Shown: piece by piece, positions 29,703 to 37,390 of the stretch
Position numbering within the stretch: position 1 is the first letter of the stretch
Layout of the letters: every line of letters starts with the position of its first letter
DNA from: Oscillospiraceae bacterium
GTDB lineage: Bacteria > Bacillota > Clostridia > Oscillospirales > Oscillospiraceae
Length of the DNA stretch: 37,570 nucleotides
Direction: 5' to 3'
Assembly: GCA_017516925.1 (NCBI GenBank)
Contig: JAFXAQ010000041.1
Span: forward strand, 1-37,570
Notes under the pieces: model-generated
Databases searched by the model: none
What the model was told of the DNA's origin: nothing
Seen by the model: only the letters and a program-made list of their open reading frames with translations
Made by a program: the position numbers and the translations under genes

Positions 29703-32495
29703 TTATTCCGCAGCCGTAATGGAAAGCGGGTTCTTGCGGGTGTGGTTGACAGACTCAATCAGCACATCGATATGCTGCTCGGTCAGGGGCAGGTCACCCA
29801 GCATCTTATGACGGTTATTCCAGGGTGCCCGGTCCTCCCAGCGGATGGTATCCACCTTAATTTCGGTCAGCTCGTCGATATCAAAAATGTCGCAGTACAG
29901 ATTGTAGGCAACAATCAAACGGGCATAGTCCGAAATGTGGGTGTAGTCACGGTACAGGTCGTAAACCTGGTCCTCGTCGTACTGGGGTACGCCCAGAACC
30001 TCCCCTGCATACTGCACAGGGGTTGCGTTGTAAATCACCTTGTAGAAGCCCGGGTCATCCGCAATGCATTTCTTCGTCCACTCCACCAGCTTGTTGTAGT
30101 GGTTCACGTGGGAGAATCCGTAGTCCTGGGTATAAATACCCTTAAAGGAAACGGTAGCCGGCTGTCTGGTAGCGTCGGTGTAGAAGTTCTCGTCGGTGGG
30201 GCTTGCCCAGGTCATATTGTAGAGGATTTTGGTATCGTAGTCGATATTGTCCAGAATGTAGTTCCGGAACCATTTCACCATTGTCTGTCCGTCAACCAGG
30301 TGGGTCATTTTGGACTCCAGACCCAAATGACGGCTGGATTCATTGTACATAATCATATCCCAGGTGTGGGTCTTCAGACCGTCAATAATGGTAGACTCGG
30401 TGGTAATCGTCTGCCAATCTCCGCCGGTATTGATGTAATAGTAGTACACAGGGGAATTGTTCTGGGCAGCCTGGATATGCTCTGTCAGGGCGTAGCCTGC
30501 GTACATTTCCACGATTACAAACTTCTGGTCGGGCATTTCCGCCTTCAGGACCGCAGGCAGCTGCCAGATGGCATCCTGACCGTGGCTGTTACTGATGTTC
30601 AGAATCTTCAAAACATCGTCCTTGGTGGGATCCTTGTATGCCAGGAGATTGCTCACATCCCACTCCTTGACGACGCTGAGCAGCGGTCTGCACATACCCC
30701 AAACCGCATCCTTCTGGGCTGTAGTCAGGTTGTCCCAAAGCTTGCTGACACCCTCCACCTGCTCTGCAAAGGTCCGGCTCACCCCGTCACCAAACAGATA
30801 GGTGCCGTCCTCCAGCAGAAGGTAGGCTCTGCCGTAAATGGGCATATTGGCATTGCGGCTGTTTGCCACATCAGCGGCAGTGTCCTTCATAATGTTCTTC
30901 AGCAGGGTACTGCTGCTTGCGTTGCCCCCGGCAGTGAAGGTGGTAAACTTAGAATACTTGCAGTCTGTGGCAAGATTCTCCTCCGTGGGCTCGCCCTTGA
31001 CGCTCAGGGCAACACCATAGGAGCTGACCAGCTCCGCCACCATTTCGTCGCCGCCGAAATCACTCTTATAGTAAATACCTACGCTTTCGGAGCGCAAAGA
31101 CATAGACTTGATCTGCAGGTCAACGCAATGGAAGGACTTTGCCCCATCCTTTTCAATCATCAGGTAGGCGTTCTCTGCCTGGGTAGCCTCCAGAGGCAGT
31201 CCCATCACAGAGCCGGTGACGTCGGTCAGGGTTCCGTAGACGCTGTCGGCAACGGTAAAGTCGTCGGTTTCGCTGTCCATACAGTACAGGTTCTTACCCT
31301 CGGCCACAGTCACCTTGCCGGTCATGCTGTAGCCGTTTAAGTCCAGGTACAAATCTTCTGTCACAGCCACATCTGCGCTGATATCTTTGTTCAGGCGCAC
31401 CAGCTTGTTGCCGGCATTGGCCAGAGCCTCTTCCCAGGTATCATAGTTGGTGATCTCGTCACCGTCCAGCACAGAAGCTTCCGCATTGGGGTTTGCGTAG
31501 GTCAAAAACAGCTGTGCAGGATCGGAGTCCACATAGAAGCCGGGGGTGGAGCAAGTGATCTTTGCACCACGGATATTGCCGTTGAGCTCCATATTACCAA
31601 TATCCATACCATGGCTCAAGGTGATATCCGGATTGAAGGTAACATTGGCTGTGCCGGTGTAAGTGCCGCTGATTGCGAAGTTAGAACCGGTAATGGCATC
31701 AAAATAGATATCATCTACCTGGGCATTTCCACCCAAAATCATCTTTACCGTGCTGTCATTGACAAACACGCAGTCACCACGACCAACATCCGCAAGCGCC
31801 TTGCCGCCAATGACCTGACCGCCCATCAGGTTGATCACACCATTCTGGCAAGCCGCAATAGCGCCGCCGCAGCCGTCAGCGCAAGCGGAGATATACCCCT
31901 TTGCATCTTCATTGAGGGTACATTCGCTGGCATCCACAACGCCGCCGTACATATTGAATTCCGGATTGAACACATTCTTGGTGTAAACACCGATAACGCC
32001 GCCGCAGGTATTGGCACCGCCTGCAGCGGAGATAAACTTCAGCGTGCCGGAGTACAGGTTCACCTGACCGCCGTTACTGATACAAGCAACACCGCCCATA
32101 GGGTTGTTGCTGCCACCGGTGGCGACTACCTTACCACCGCCAACGCTGTCGAAAATACTCAGAACCGGGCGCTCAGAAGCAGAGGGGTTGCTCATCTGGG
32201 CACGGCTGACCAGGAAAGAACGACCCTTGGTATTCATGGTGTGTCCGTTCAGGTCAATACAAACGATGCCCAGAATCACCTTTTGGGCGCAGTTCGGCAG
32301 GTCCTCAGTCAAATAATAGTGACCGGTGGAAATATTGGTTGCGGATGCATTGGCTGTGCTCCAGGGAGACCAATCCACCCAGTTCAGGCACTGGTGGCAG
32401 AAACGGTTGACCGTGGCTTCCTCGGCGGAAACCGACCCGGCCATCACGCCCAGCATCAGCGCCAGTGTCAAAATCGCAATTAAGCATTTTTTCAT
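29703..32495 (-). CDS. Large secreted protein: beta-helix-like N-terminal part plus DUF4886/SGNH-like hydrolase domain
   Basis: The 930-residue protein begins with a Sec signal peptide (about 1-24, ending SVSAEE). A short CHQC-containing segment (33-36) follows, then repetitive strand-turn sequence (about 60-300) with IDLNGHTM, YSGTLKF and MGGQVIGG phrases, like a right-handed beta-helix. LDLNGYSMTG recurs near 384-393, and a middle beta-rich region (about 440-600) follows. The last 300 residues begin VLKILNISNSHGQDA with a candidate nucleophile S637. They also hold YNESSRH (about 717-723) and DYTHIS with D850 and H853, matching the block I and block V (DxxH) residues of SGNH hydrolases as in DUF4886. 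This suggests a secreted carbohydrate esterase or deacetylase. No LPXTG or S-layer anchor is visible. It is divergent from an AraC gene. Confidence 0.75.
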   Translation of the reverse strand: MKKCLIAILTLALMLGVMAGSVSAEEATVNRFCHQCLNWVDWSPWSTANASATNISTGHYYLTEDLPNCAQKVILGIVCIDLNGHTMNTKGRSFLVSRAQMSNPSASERPVLSIFDSVGGGKVVATGGSNNPMGGVACISNGGQVNLYSGTLKFISAAGGANTCGGVIGVYTKNVFNPEFNMYGGVVDASECTLNEDAKGYISACADGCGGAIAACQNGVINLMGGQVIGGKALADVGRGDCVFVNDSTVKMILGGNAQVDDIYFDAITGSNFAISGTYTGTANVTFNPDITLSHGMDIGNMELNGNIRGAKITCSTPGFYVDSDPAQLFLTYANPNAEASVLDGDEITNYDTWEEALANAGNKLVRLNKDISADVAVTEDLYLDLNGYSMTGKVTVAEGKNLYCMDSETDDFTVADSVYGTLTDVTGSVMGLPLEATQAENAYLMIEKDGAKSFHCVDLQIKSMSLRSESVGIYYKSDFGGDEMVAELVSSYGVALSVKGEPTEENLATDCKYSKFTTFTAGGNASSSTLLKNIMKDTAADVANSRNANMPIYGRAYLLLEDGTYLFGDGVSRTFAEQVEGVSKLWDNLTTAQKDAVWGMCRPLLSVVKEWDVSNLLAYKDPTKDDVLKILNISNSHGQDAIWQLPAVLKAEMPDQKFVIVEMYAGYALTEHIQAAQNNSPVYYYYINTGGDWQTITTESTIIDGLKTHTWDMIMYNESSRHLGLESKMTHLVDGQTMVKWFRNYILDNIDYDTKILYNMTWASPTDENFYTDATRQPATVSFKGIYTQDYGFSHVNHYNKLVEWTKKCIADDPGFYKVIYNATPVQYAGEVLGVPQYDEDQVYDLYRDYTHISDYARLIVAYNLYCDIFDIDELTEIKVDTIRWEDRAPWNNRHKMLGDLPLTEQHIDVLIESVNHTRKNPLSITAAE

Positions 32496-32531
32496 ATTGC
32501 TTTCTCCTTTACGTGATTTTCTTACACGTAA

Positions 32532-32537
32532 ATCATA
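32532..32537 (-). promoter_or_regulatory. Candidate extended -10 of the secreted-protein gene
   Basis: TGTTATGAT reads on the minus strand 37 bp before the start codon. The -35 position (TTCTTA, 32555-32560) is weak and touches the TTGCAT repeats, in keeping with AraC activation. Confidence 0.45.
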
Positions 32538-32557
32538 ACAAATCTACACCAAAATAA

Positions 32558-32606
32558 GAATTGCATATTGATTTTTTGATATTGCATTTTGTCCTAGATA
32601 TTGCAT
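32558..32606 (+). repeat. Three TTGCAT repeats in the divergent AraC / secreted-protein promoter region
   Basis: TTGCAT occurs at 32561-32566, 32582-32587 and 32601-32606; the last two are part of an identical GATATTGCAT. Spacing of 21 and 19 bp places them on one face of the helix, as AraC-type half-sites are. Confidence 0.65.
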
Positions 32607-32628
32607 TATTATAAAGATGTGCTATACT
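32601..32628 (+). promoter_or_regulatory. Promoter of the AraC gene at 32647
   Basis: TTGCAT (32601-32606) and TATACT (32623-32628) are 16 bp apart, with an extended -10 (TGC). The -35 is the third TTGCAT repeat, which suggests autoregulation. Confidence 0.7.
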
Positions 32629-32646
32629 GGTTACGAGGTGATTGTT

Positions 32647-33519
32647 ATGTCGCTGCTGATTTCCCTTACAGAGCTCAGTGCAGGAAGTGCCGGGTATTAT
32701 GTGTATGCCAACACCCGTCGCAGCACTTCCCGTCTGCCCCATTATCACGATTATTTTCAAATTTCCTATGTAGCAAAGGGCGCTTTACAGCACCGGCAGG
32801 GTACGGACTGTGCCCGTCTGCAGGCAGGCGAGGCTTTTATCATTCCCCCGGGCTTTGTACATCAGGTGCAACCGGAACATCCCGCCACCCTGCAGTACAA
32901 TCTGGCCTTTTCCGAGGAGCTGTTTTCTTCGGATTTTCTCCAATCCGGCGCCTTTCGCTTTTTGCAGGAGCTGCGTTCCCATTACGATTCCGGCGCTGTA
33001 CAGCTGCAGCTGCGCCCTGTCCAATGGCAAAGTGAAATTTTGGAAATGCTGATGCAATGCCTGCTTCGGCAGCAGACAGTCCCCTGCGCCCCGGAGCTTT
33101 CCGCCGCCCCGGGACTTGTGGGCAGCATTGTGTCCATTCTGGCGCAATGCTACTACGACAGCACGGAAAGCCAGCCCTGGTCCAGCCGGGACAATCTGCA
33201 TATGCTGCGCCGGTGCGTTGCCTATGTGGACGCCCATTTTACGGAAGACCTGAGCCCGGATAGTCTTTCCCGGCAGTTTGCCATTTCCCGGTCTGTTCTA
33301 TGCAGCGCCTTTCACCAGCGCACGGGTCTATCCCTGCACAGGTACATTTCCCAGAAACGCATCCAGCAAGCCCAGCTGCTGATTCGCACCCAGGAAAATA
33401 TGCCCTTAAGTGAAATTGCCGCCCAGGTGGGCTATGAGGACAGCTCCACCTTTTACCGCAACTTCCGCAAGCTTACCGGCATATCCCCTGCCCAATACCG
33501 AAAGCTTTGTGCAAAATAA
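32647..33519 (+). CDS. AraC-family transcriptional regulator
   Basis: The 290-residue protein starts at ATG 32647, preceded by GAGGTG; an in-frame upstream ATG overlaps the -10 box. The N-terminal cupin (about 20-100) has RLPHYHDYFQISYVAKGAL and GEAFIIPPGFVHQV. The C-terminal domain carries LSPDSLSRQFAISRSVLCSAF and LSEIAAQVGYEDSSTFYRNF, with ending SPAQYRKL. It is divergent from the secreted DUF4886 protein gene and shares a control region with three TTGCAT repeats, so it is probably that gene's activator. Confidence 0.92.
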   Translation: MSLLISLTELSAGSAGYYVYANTRRSTSRLPHYHDYFQISYVAKGALQHRQGTDCARLQAGEAFIIPPGFVHQVQPEHPATLQYNLAFSEELFSSDFLQSGAFRFLQELRSHYDSGAVQLQLRPVQWQSEILEMLMQCLLRQQTVPCAPELSAAPGLVGSIVSILAQCYYDSTESQPWSSRDNLHMLRRCVAYVDAHFTEDLSPDSLSRQFAISRSVLCSAFHQRTGLSLHRYISQKRIQQAQLLIRTQENMPLSEIAAQVGYEDSSTFYRNFRKLTGISPAQYRKLCAK

Positions 33520-33568
33520 GGATAACCTGCCAGCCTCCGGCACTGCGAAGAGCCCCCCTATCTTCCTT

Positions 33569-33719
33569 CGTCACTGCGAGAGTGGTGCTCCGCGCAGCGA
33601 ATCTAAAATAGTAATGATTGCCGGGGGCAATCATACATAAATTCACAAGCCCGTGGCAGTCAGCAATACCCATTGGGGAACTGATTGCCACGGACGGCAA
33701 AGCCGTCCTCGCAATGACG
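33569..33719. repeat. Intergenic MITE-like element with terminal inverted repeats
   Basis: The 265-bp gap 33520-33784 has no gene. It holds a 151-bp segment bounded by CGTCACTGCGAG (33569-33580) and CTCGCAATGACG (33708-33719), inverted repeats matching at 11 of 12 bases. Inside are two smaller hairpins: ATGATTGCC/GGCAATCAT near 33612-33633 and GGACGGC/GCCGTCC near 33692-33707. A partial copy of the right end lies at 6531-6563. The termini resemble the CGTCATTGCGAGG-type interspersed repeats known in many clostridial genomes. Confidence 0.7.
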
Positions 33720-33744
33720 GTGGAACAGCGCACCCTTTGTGCAA

Positions 33745-33789
33745 AATAAAGATTGCGCATCCGGACAATCCGGATGCGCAATCTTTATT
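33745..33789. terminator. Very long bidirectional terminator hairpin
   Basis: A perfect 21-bp inverted repeat with a CAA loop is centred at 33767, followed by TTTTT on the plus strand and by TATTTTGC on the minus strand. The stop codon of the rpe gene (33785-33787) lies inside the stem. Confidence 0.85.
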
Positions 33790-34435
33790 TTTCGATTTGC
33801 GCGCAGAAGGCGGCACGGTCGGCAGAGCCAAAGAAGGCAGAGCCGGCAACCAGCACGTCAGCGCCGTTTTCCTTGCAAACTTCCCCGGTGGTCAAATCCA
33901 CACCGCCGTCCACCTCCAGGTGGCACTGGGGATTTACTTCATCCAGCATCTGGCGAAGCTTTTTCAGCTTAGGCATCATATCCGCCATAAATTTCTGTCC
34001 GCCAAAGCCCGGCTCCACCGTCATCACCAGCACCAAATCCACCATAGGAAGGTACTGTGCAATGGCTTCCGCCGGGGTCTTGGGCTTGACCACAATACCG
34101 GGCTTTACCCCGTGGGAACGGATCTGCTCCAAGGTCTTTTGGATGTTCTCGGGGGTATCTGCCTCCACGTGAATGGTCAGGTAATCAGCGCCTGCCTTGC
34201 AGAATTCCTCGGCATACTTAATGGGGGTGTCAATCATCAGGTGCACGTCCAGCACCAGGTCGGTAATTTTCCGCATTGCCTTGACCCAGGCATAGCCAAA
34301 GGACATATTGGGCACAAAGTGTCCGTCCATAATATCCACGTGCAGCCACTTGGCGCCGTCAGCCTTGGTCTGCGCCATATCCTCGGCAAAGTGCATATAG
34401 TCTGCTGACAAAATAGAAGGGGATAAAATTGCCAT
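33785..34435 (-). CDS. rpe: Ribulose-phosphate 3-epimerase
   Basis: This 216-residue TIM-barrel epimerase starts at an ATG behind AGAGGAAAT. The family motifs are complete: SPSILSADYMHF, LHVDIMDGHFVPN (metal ligands and catalytic Asp), DVHLMI, VMTVEPGFGGQKF and LEVDGGVDLTTG (second catalytic Asp), with GSAFFG closing the phosphate site. It interconverts D-ribulose 5-phosphate and D-xylulose 5-phosphate; an allulose-6-phosphate epimerase role (AlsE) is an alternative because it lies in a sugar operon. It is the last gene after the SIS and FGGY kinase genes, with a 19-bp gap to the kinase. Confidence 0.94.
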   Translation of the reverse strand: MAILSPSILSADYMHFAEDMAQTKADGAKWLHVDIMDGHFVPNMSFGYAWVKAMRKITDLVLDVHLMIDTPIKYAEEFCKAGADYLTIHVEADTPENIQKTLEQIRSHGVKPGIVVKPKTPAEAIAQYLPMVDLVLVMTVEPGFGGQKFMADMMPKLKKLRQMLDEVNPQCHLEVDGGVDLTTGEVCKENGADVLVAGSAFFGSADRAAFCAQIEK

Positions 34436-34454
34436 AATATTTCCTCTGCTTTAC

Positions 34455-35906
34455 TTAGATTTCGTTAATTTTAAGAGCTGCTTCATACAGGGCACAGAAG
34501 CGGCGGTATTTTTTCTGCAGATGCTCGCTTTCTCCGGGGGTGTAGTGCTTTTCCATTTTTACGCAAGCCCCCACCGCATCGGCAAAGGCTGCAAACGCAC
34601 CGTCCGAAACACCGGCAATCATTGCTGCGCCCAGACATGCCGCTTCCTTCTCTGCGGGAATATGCACCGGAAGACCGGTAATATCCGCCTGATACTGGCA
34701 CCAGACAGGGCTCTTGGCGCCGCCGCCGGTGGCAATAATGCCGGTCAGCTCCACTCCCTTTTGGGCAATGTGCAGGCAATTCTTTTTCAGCACAAAGCTG
34801 ACACCCTCCATCACTGCCCCTGCCATATCGATGGCATCGTGCTCCTGACGAAGTCCCCAGAACACACCGGTGGCTTCACTGTGGAACTCCGGAGCGTTGG
34901 TGCCCACAAGATAGGGTAAGAACAGCAAGTCATTGGGCTTCCGCTGAGATAGCTCCCGGTTCATCGTGTCATAATCTGCCTGCATACAGGTGCGCTTGAA
35001 CCACTCCAGACTGACACCGCCGCTTTCGGCAACGGGCAGCATCACATAGGTATCCGGCAGGAAGCCATAGTGCATGGCGCTACCGCAGCTTTTGGGCGTA
35101 GGTTGCCCGCACATAGTGGCCATAGCCATTACCGTGCCGGTGGACAAGGTAATGCCGCCGGGGGCGATATTGCCGGTGCCAATCATACCGGCAAAATGGT
35201 CCAGCGTGCCCACGTTGACCTTGGTTTGGGTGCTCATACACAGCTTTTCTGCCATCTCCGGCAGCAGGGTCCCTGCCACGGAGCAGGGCTCGCAAAGTGT
35301 CGGCAGCTGGCTTTGGGAAATGCCGATGGTCTCCAGCATTTGTCTCCAGTAGCACTTGTTATAAATGTCAAAATAGAAGCTGAAGGTAGCAATGGACATA
35401 TCCGACAGCTTTTTGCCGGTGAGGTAATACACCACATAGTCCTTCAGCAGCATATAGGTCTCAGCACTGTTGTAAATCTCCGGACGGTTGTTCCGCAGCC
35501 ACTGGATTTTGGTGGCGGGCCAGGTAGGCAGCACCGCCATTTGTCCCGTGACCGCCTCGCAGGTTTCCGCAGAGAACACCTTGGACAGTTCTTCGCACTC
35601 CCGGGTGGAACGCTCATCCATCCAGGAGATTGCGTTCATCAGGGGCTTGCCGTCCTTGCCAACCACCACCAGGCTTTCCGCCTGTCCGGTAAATGCCATT
35701 TCCCGAATTTCCGTAATGTGGTTTGCTTCCACCATGCTCCGCAGAAGCTCTGCCAAATCGGCGCAGTAAACCTCTGCATTAAATTCCACAAAACCGTTTT
35801 CCCGGATATACTCTACCGGGCGGCTTTGCCGGTCAATCAGCGTAAAATTTTTGTCATAGATGGCAGCCTTCATATTGGTGCTGCCCAAATCAATTCCTAT
35901 GTACAT
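34455..35906 (-). CDS. xylB: FGGY-family kinase (xylulokinase-like)
   Basis: The 483-residue kinase begins MYIGIDLGSTNMKAAIYD with the phosphate loop, followed by REMAFTGQAESLVVV, AISWMDERS, GTLDHFAGMIGTGN, the FGGY-domain ATP motif IATGGGAKSPVWCQYQADI and EAACLGAAMIAG. This is most like xylulokinase or a related ketopentose kinase, whose product would be the substrate of the following rpe gene. GAGGGG precedes the ATG. It follows the SIS-isomerase gene by 7 bp. The first-domain motif GQAES differs from the GQMHG of classical XylB, so D-ribulose or a hexulose is possible. Confidence 0.87.
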   Translation of the reverse strand: MYIGIDLGSTNMKAAIYDKNFTLIDRQSRPVEYIRENGFVEFNAEVYCADLAELLRSMVEANHITEIREMAFTGQAESLVVVGKDGKPLMNAISWMDERSTRECEELSKVFSAETCEAVTGQMAVLPTWPATKIQWLRNNRPEIYNSAETYMLLKDYVVYYLTGKKLSDMSIATFSFYFDIYNKCYWRQMLETIGISQSQLPTLCEPCSVAGTLLPEMAEKLCMSTQTKVNVGTLDHFAGMIGTGNIAPGGITLSTGTVMAMATMCGQPTPKSCGSAMHYGFLPDTYVMLPVAESGGVSLEWFKRTCMQADYDTMNRELSQRKPNDLLFLPYLVGTNAPEFHSEATGVFWGLRQEHDAIDMAGAVMEGVSFVLKKNCLHIAQKGVELTGIIATGGGAKSPVWCQYQADITGLPVHIPAEKEAACLGAAMIAGVSDGAFAAFADAVGACVKMEKHYTPGESEHLQKKYRRFCALYEAALKINEI

Positions 35907-35913
35907 AAGCCCC

Positions 35914-36519
35914 TCACAGCGCCTTGTTGTTCAGCCGTTCCCCCACTGCTCCGCCGGGGTGAATGAGGGCAAACTGCTCTGCCTGATAGCCGGTGTACTC
36001 AATCAGCGCCGCCTGCAGAGCGTGGAAAATCATACACAGGGCGGTGGTGGAAGTGGTGCCCTGGGCGTTCCACTTATCCGTCTCCCGGTTCACGTGCTGC
36101 TTGATAACCACATCCGCAGCGGTTGCCAGCGGGGATTCCAAATTCTCCGTCACGGTGATAATCTTAACGCCCTTTGCCTTGCAGATATCCACAATGGGCA
36201 GCAGCTCCTTGGTCTTGCCGCCACGGGAGGCAAATACCATTACATCCCCCTCCTGAATAAAGCCGGTGGCGCCGTGGACAGCCTCGGCAGGGCTTACAAA
36301 CCGAGCAGGACGCTCGATGCAGCACATCAGATGGGCAAAGTGCTGGCAGATAATGCCGGAGTGACCGCTGCCGGAAGCGCCGATCCGGGGTGCCTTTGCC
36401 AGCAGCTCCACCGCCTTGGAAAATGCCTCGTCATCGAAATAATCCTTCATTTCGTTGATGCACTGGGCCTCGATATCATAGGCAGCCTTCGCAGCCGCCA
36501 AAACTTCCTTGTTTACCAT
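35914..36519 (-). CDS. SIS-domain sugar-phosphate isomerase (KdsD/GutQ- or hexuloisomerase-like)
   Basis: The 201-residue protein is a single SIS domain. It has RIGASGSGHSGIICQHFAHLM, FASRGGKTKELLPIVD, VKIITVTEN and the end FALIHPGGAVGERL, which is the C-terminal signature of arabinose-5-phosphate isomerases (KdsD/KpsF/GutQ). The usual lysine of GxGKSG is histidine here, and the CBS pair of KdsD is missing, as in some Gram-positive stand-alone homologues. It heads the operon with an FGGY kinase and rpe, so interconversion of a pentulose and aldose phosphate is the likely role. AGGAGG precedes the ATG. Confidence 0.85.
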   Translation of the reverse strand: MVNKEVLAAAKAAYDIEAQCINEMKDYFDDEAFSKAVELLAKAPRIGASGSGHSGIICQHFAHLMCCIERPARFVSPAEAVHGATGFIQEGDVMVFASRGGKTKELLPIVDICKAKGVKIITVTENLESPLATAADVVIKQHVNRETDKWNAQGTTSTTALCMIFHALQAALIEYTGYQAEQFALIHPGGAVGERLNNKAL

Positions 36520-36549
36520 AGAGCTTACCTCCTAAATTTTATTAAATTC

Positions 36550-36578
36550 AGTATACTATTTTTTTCCTATGATTGCAA
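36550..36578 (-). promoter_or_regulatory. Promoter of the SIS-kinase-rpe operon
   Basis: TTGCAA (36573-36578) and TATACT (36550-36555) are 17 bp apart on the minus strand, about 30 bp before the start codon. Confidence 0.78.
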
Positions 36579-36609
36579 GGTATTTTGCGGTTTTTCTCAA
36601 GAATGTCTA

Positions 36610-36638
36610 TTGACGGTTTGCCACCGAGTTGGTATAAT
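36610..36638 (+). promoter_or_regulatory. Promoter of the TIM-like/YjbQ genes
   Basis: TTGACG (36610-36615) and TATAAT (36633-36638) are 17 bp apart, with an extended -10 (TGG). Strong expression is expected. Confidence 0.85.
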
Positions 36639-36669
36639 ATAACAGGAAAATTGATAAAGGAGCGATATT

Positions 36670-37362
36670 ATGACCAACATTAAAGCCCCGTTCTTTGAAA
36701 TCGGTCCCAAGTCCTACCTGTACGGCGACGAAATTCTGGAGCTGGCTCAGGCTGCGGACAAGGCATCGGAAAAGTATGACGTGGACATTATCTTCACCTG
36801 CCCGGTGGTGGATATCCGCCGCGTCAAGGAAAACACCAAGCGCATCCACGTCTTTGCGCCCCATATGGACCCCATCCCTGTGGGCAGAGGTCTGGCTGAC
36901 ATTCTGCCCGAAAGCCTGGTTGCTGCCGGCGCTGAGGGTGTTATGCTGAACCACGTGGAAAAGCCCCTGAGCTTTGAGGTGCTGGCTGAAACCATCAAGC
37001 GTGCCGAAGAAGTGGGCCTGACTACCATCGTCTGCGCCGATTCCGAGGCAGAGGCTGCCAAGATTGCAGCTCTGAACCCGGATATCATCGTTGCAGAGCC
37101 CTCCTCCCTGATTGGCACCGGTGTCAGCGTCGGTCCCGAGTATGTGGAGGCCGCTACCCGTTGCGTCAAGGACGTAAACCCCAACATTCTGGTACTCACC
37201 GCAGCCGGTATCTCCGGCGGCGAGGACGTATACAACACCATCATCGCCGGCGCCGATGCCACCGGTTCTTCTTCCGGTGTTGCCAAGGCTGCTGACCGCC
37301 CTGCCATGGTGGACGAGATGATCGCCGCCTGCCGCAAGGCCTGGGATGAAGCACACAAATAA
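36670..37362 (+). CDS. Triosephosphate isomerase homologue of the short archaeal type
   Basis: The 230-residue protein has AAAGGAG before its ATG. It fits short archaeal TpiA in order: an N-terminal FEIGPKSYLYG (the usual NxK is GPK, lysine kept), VMLNHVEKPLS with the catalytic-histidine position of archaeal LNHSE, DIIVAEPSSLIGTGVSVG with the catalytic glutamate and phosphate-gripping loop, TAAGISGGEDV and GADATGSSSGVAKA. Canonical bacterial TpiA is about 250 residues with different motifs, so this is probably a second, specialised isomerase (for example acting on a C4 or C5 sugar phosphate) rather than the glycolytic enzyme. It shares an operon with the truncated YjbQ gene 28 bp downstream. 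Confidence 0.78.
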   Translation: MTNIKAPFFEIGPKSYLYGDEILELAQAADKASEKYDVDIIFTCPVVDIRRVKENTKRIHVFAPHMDPIPVGRGLADILPESLVAAGAEGVMLNHVEKPLSFEVLAETIKRAEEVGLTTIVCADSEAEAAKIAALNPDIIVAEPSSLIGTGVSVGPEYVEAATRCVKDVNPNILVLTAAGISGGEDVYNTIIAGADATGSSSGVAKAADRPAMVDEMIAACRKAWDEAHK

Positions 37363-37390
37363 TTTTTTACATATTTAGGAGGAAATCACA

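Noticed and set aside
29742-31340. 532-codon plus-strand frame opposite the secreted protein gene
   Set aside because: It has no domain features and no credible start site. The minus-strand gene has a signal peptide, promoter and terminator.
33540-33745. Hidden gene or tRNA in the rpe/AraC gap
   Set aside because: No ribosome binding site, no open frame with sensible composition and no cloverleaf; the gap is explained by the inverted-repeat element and a terminator.
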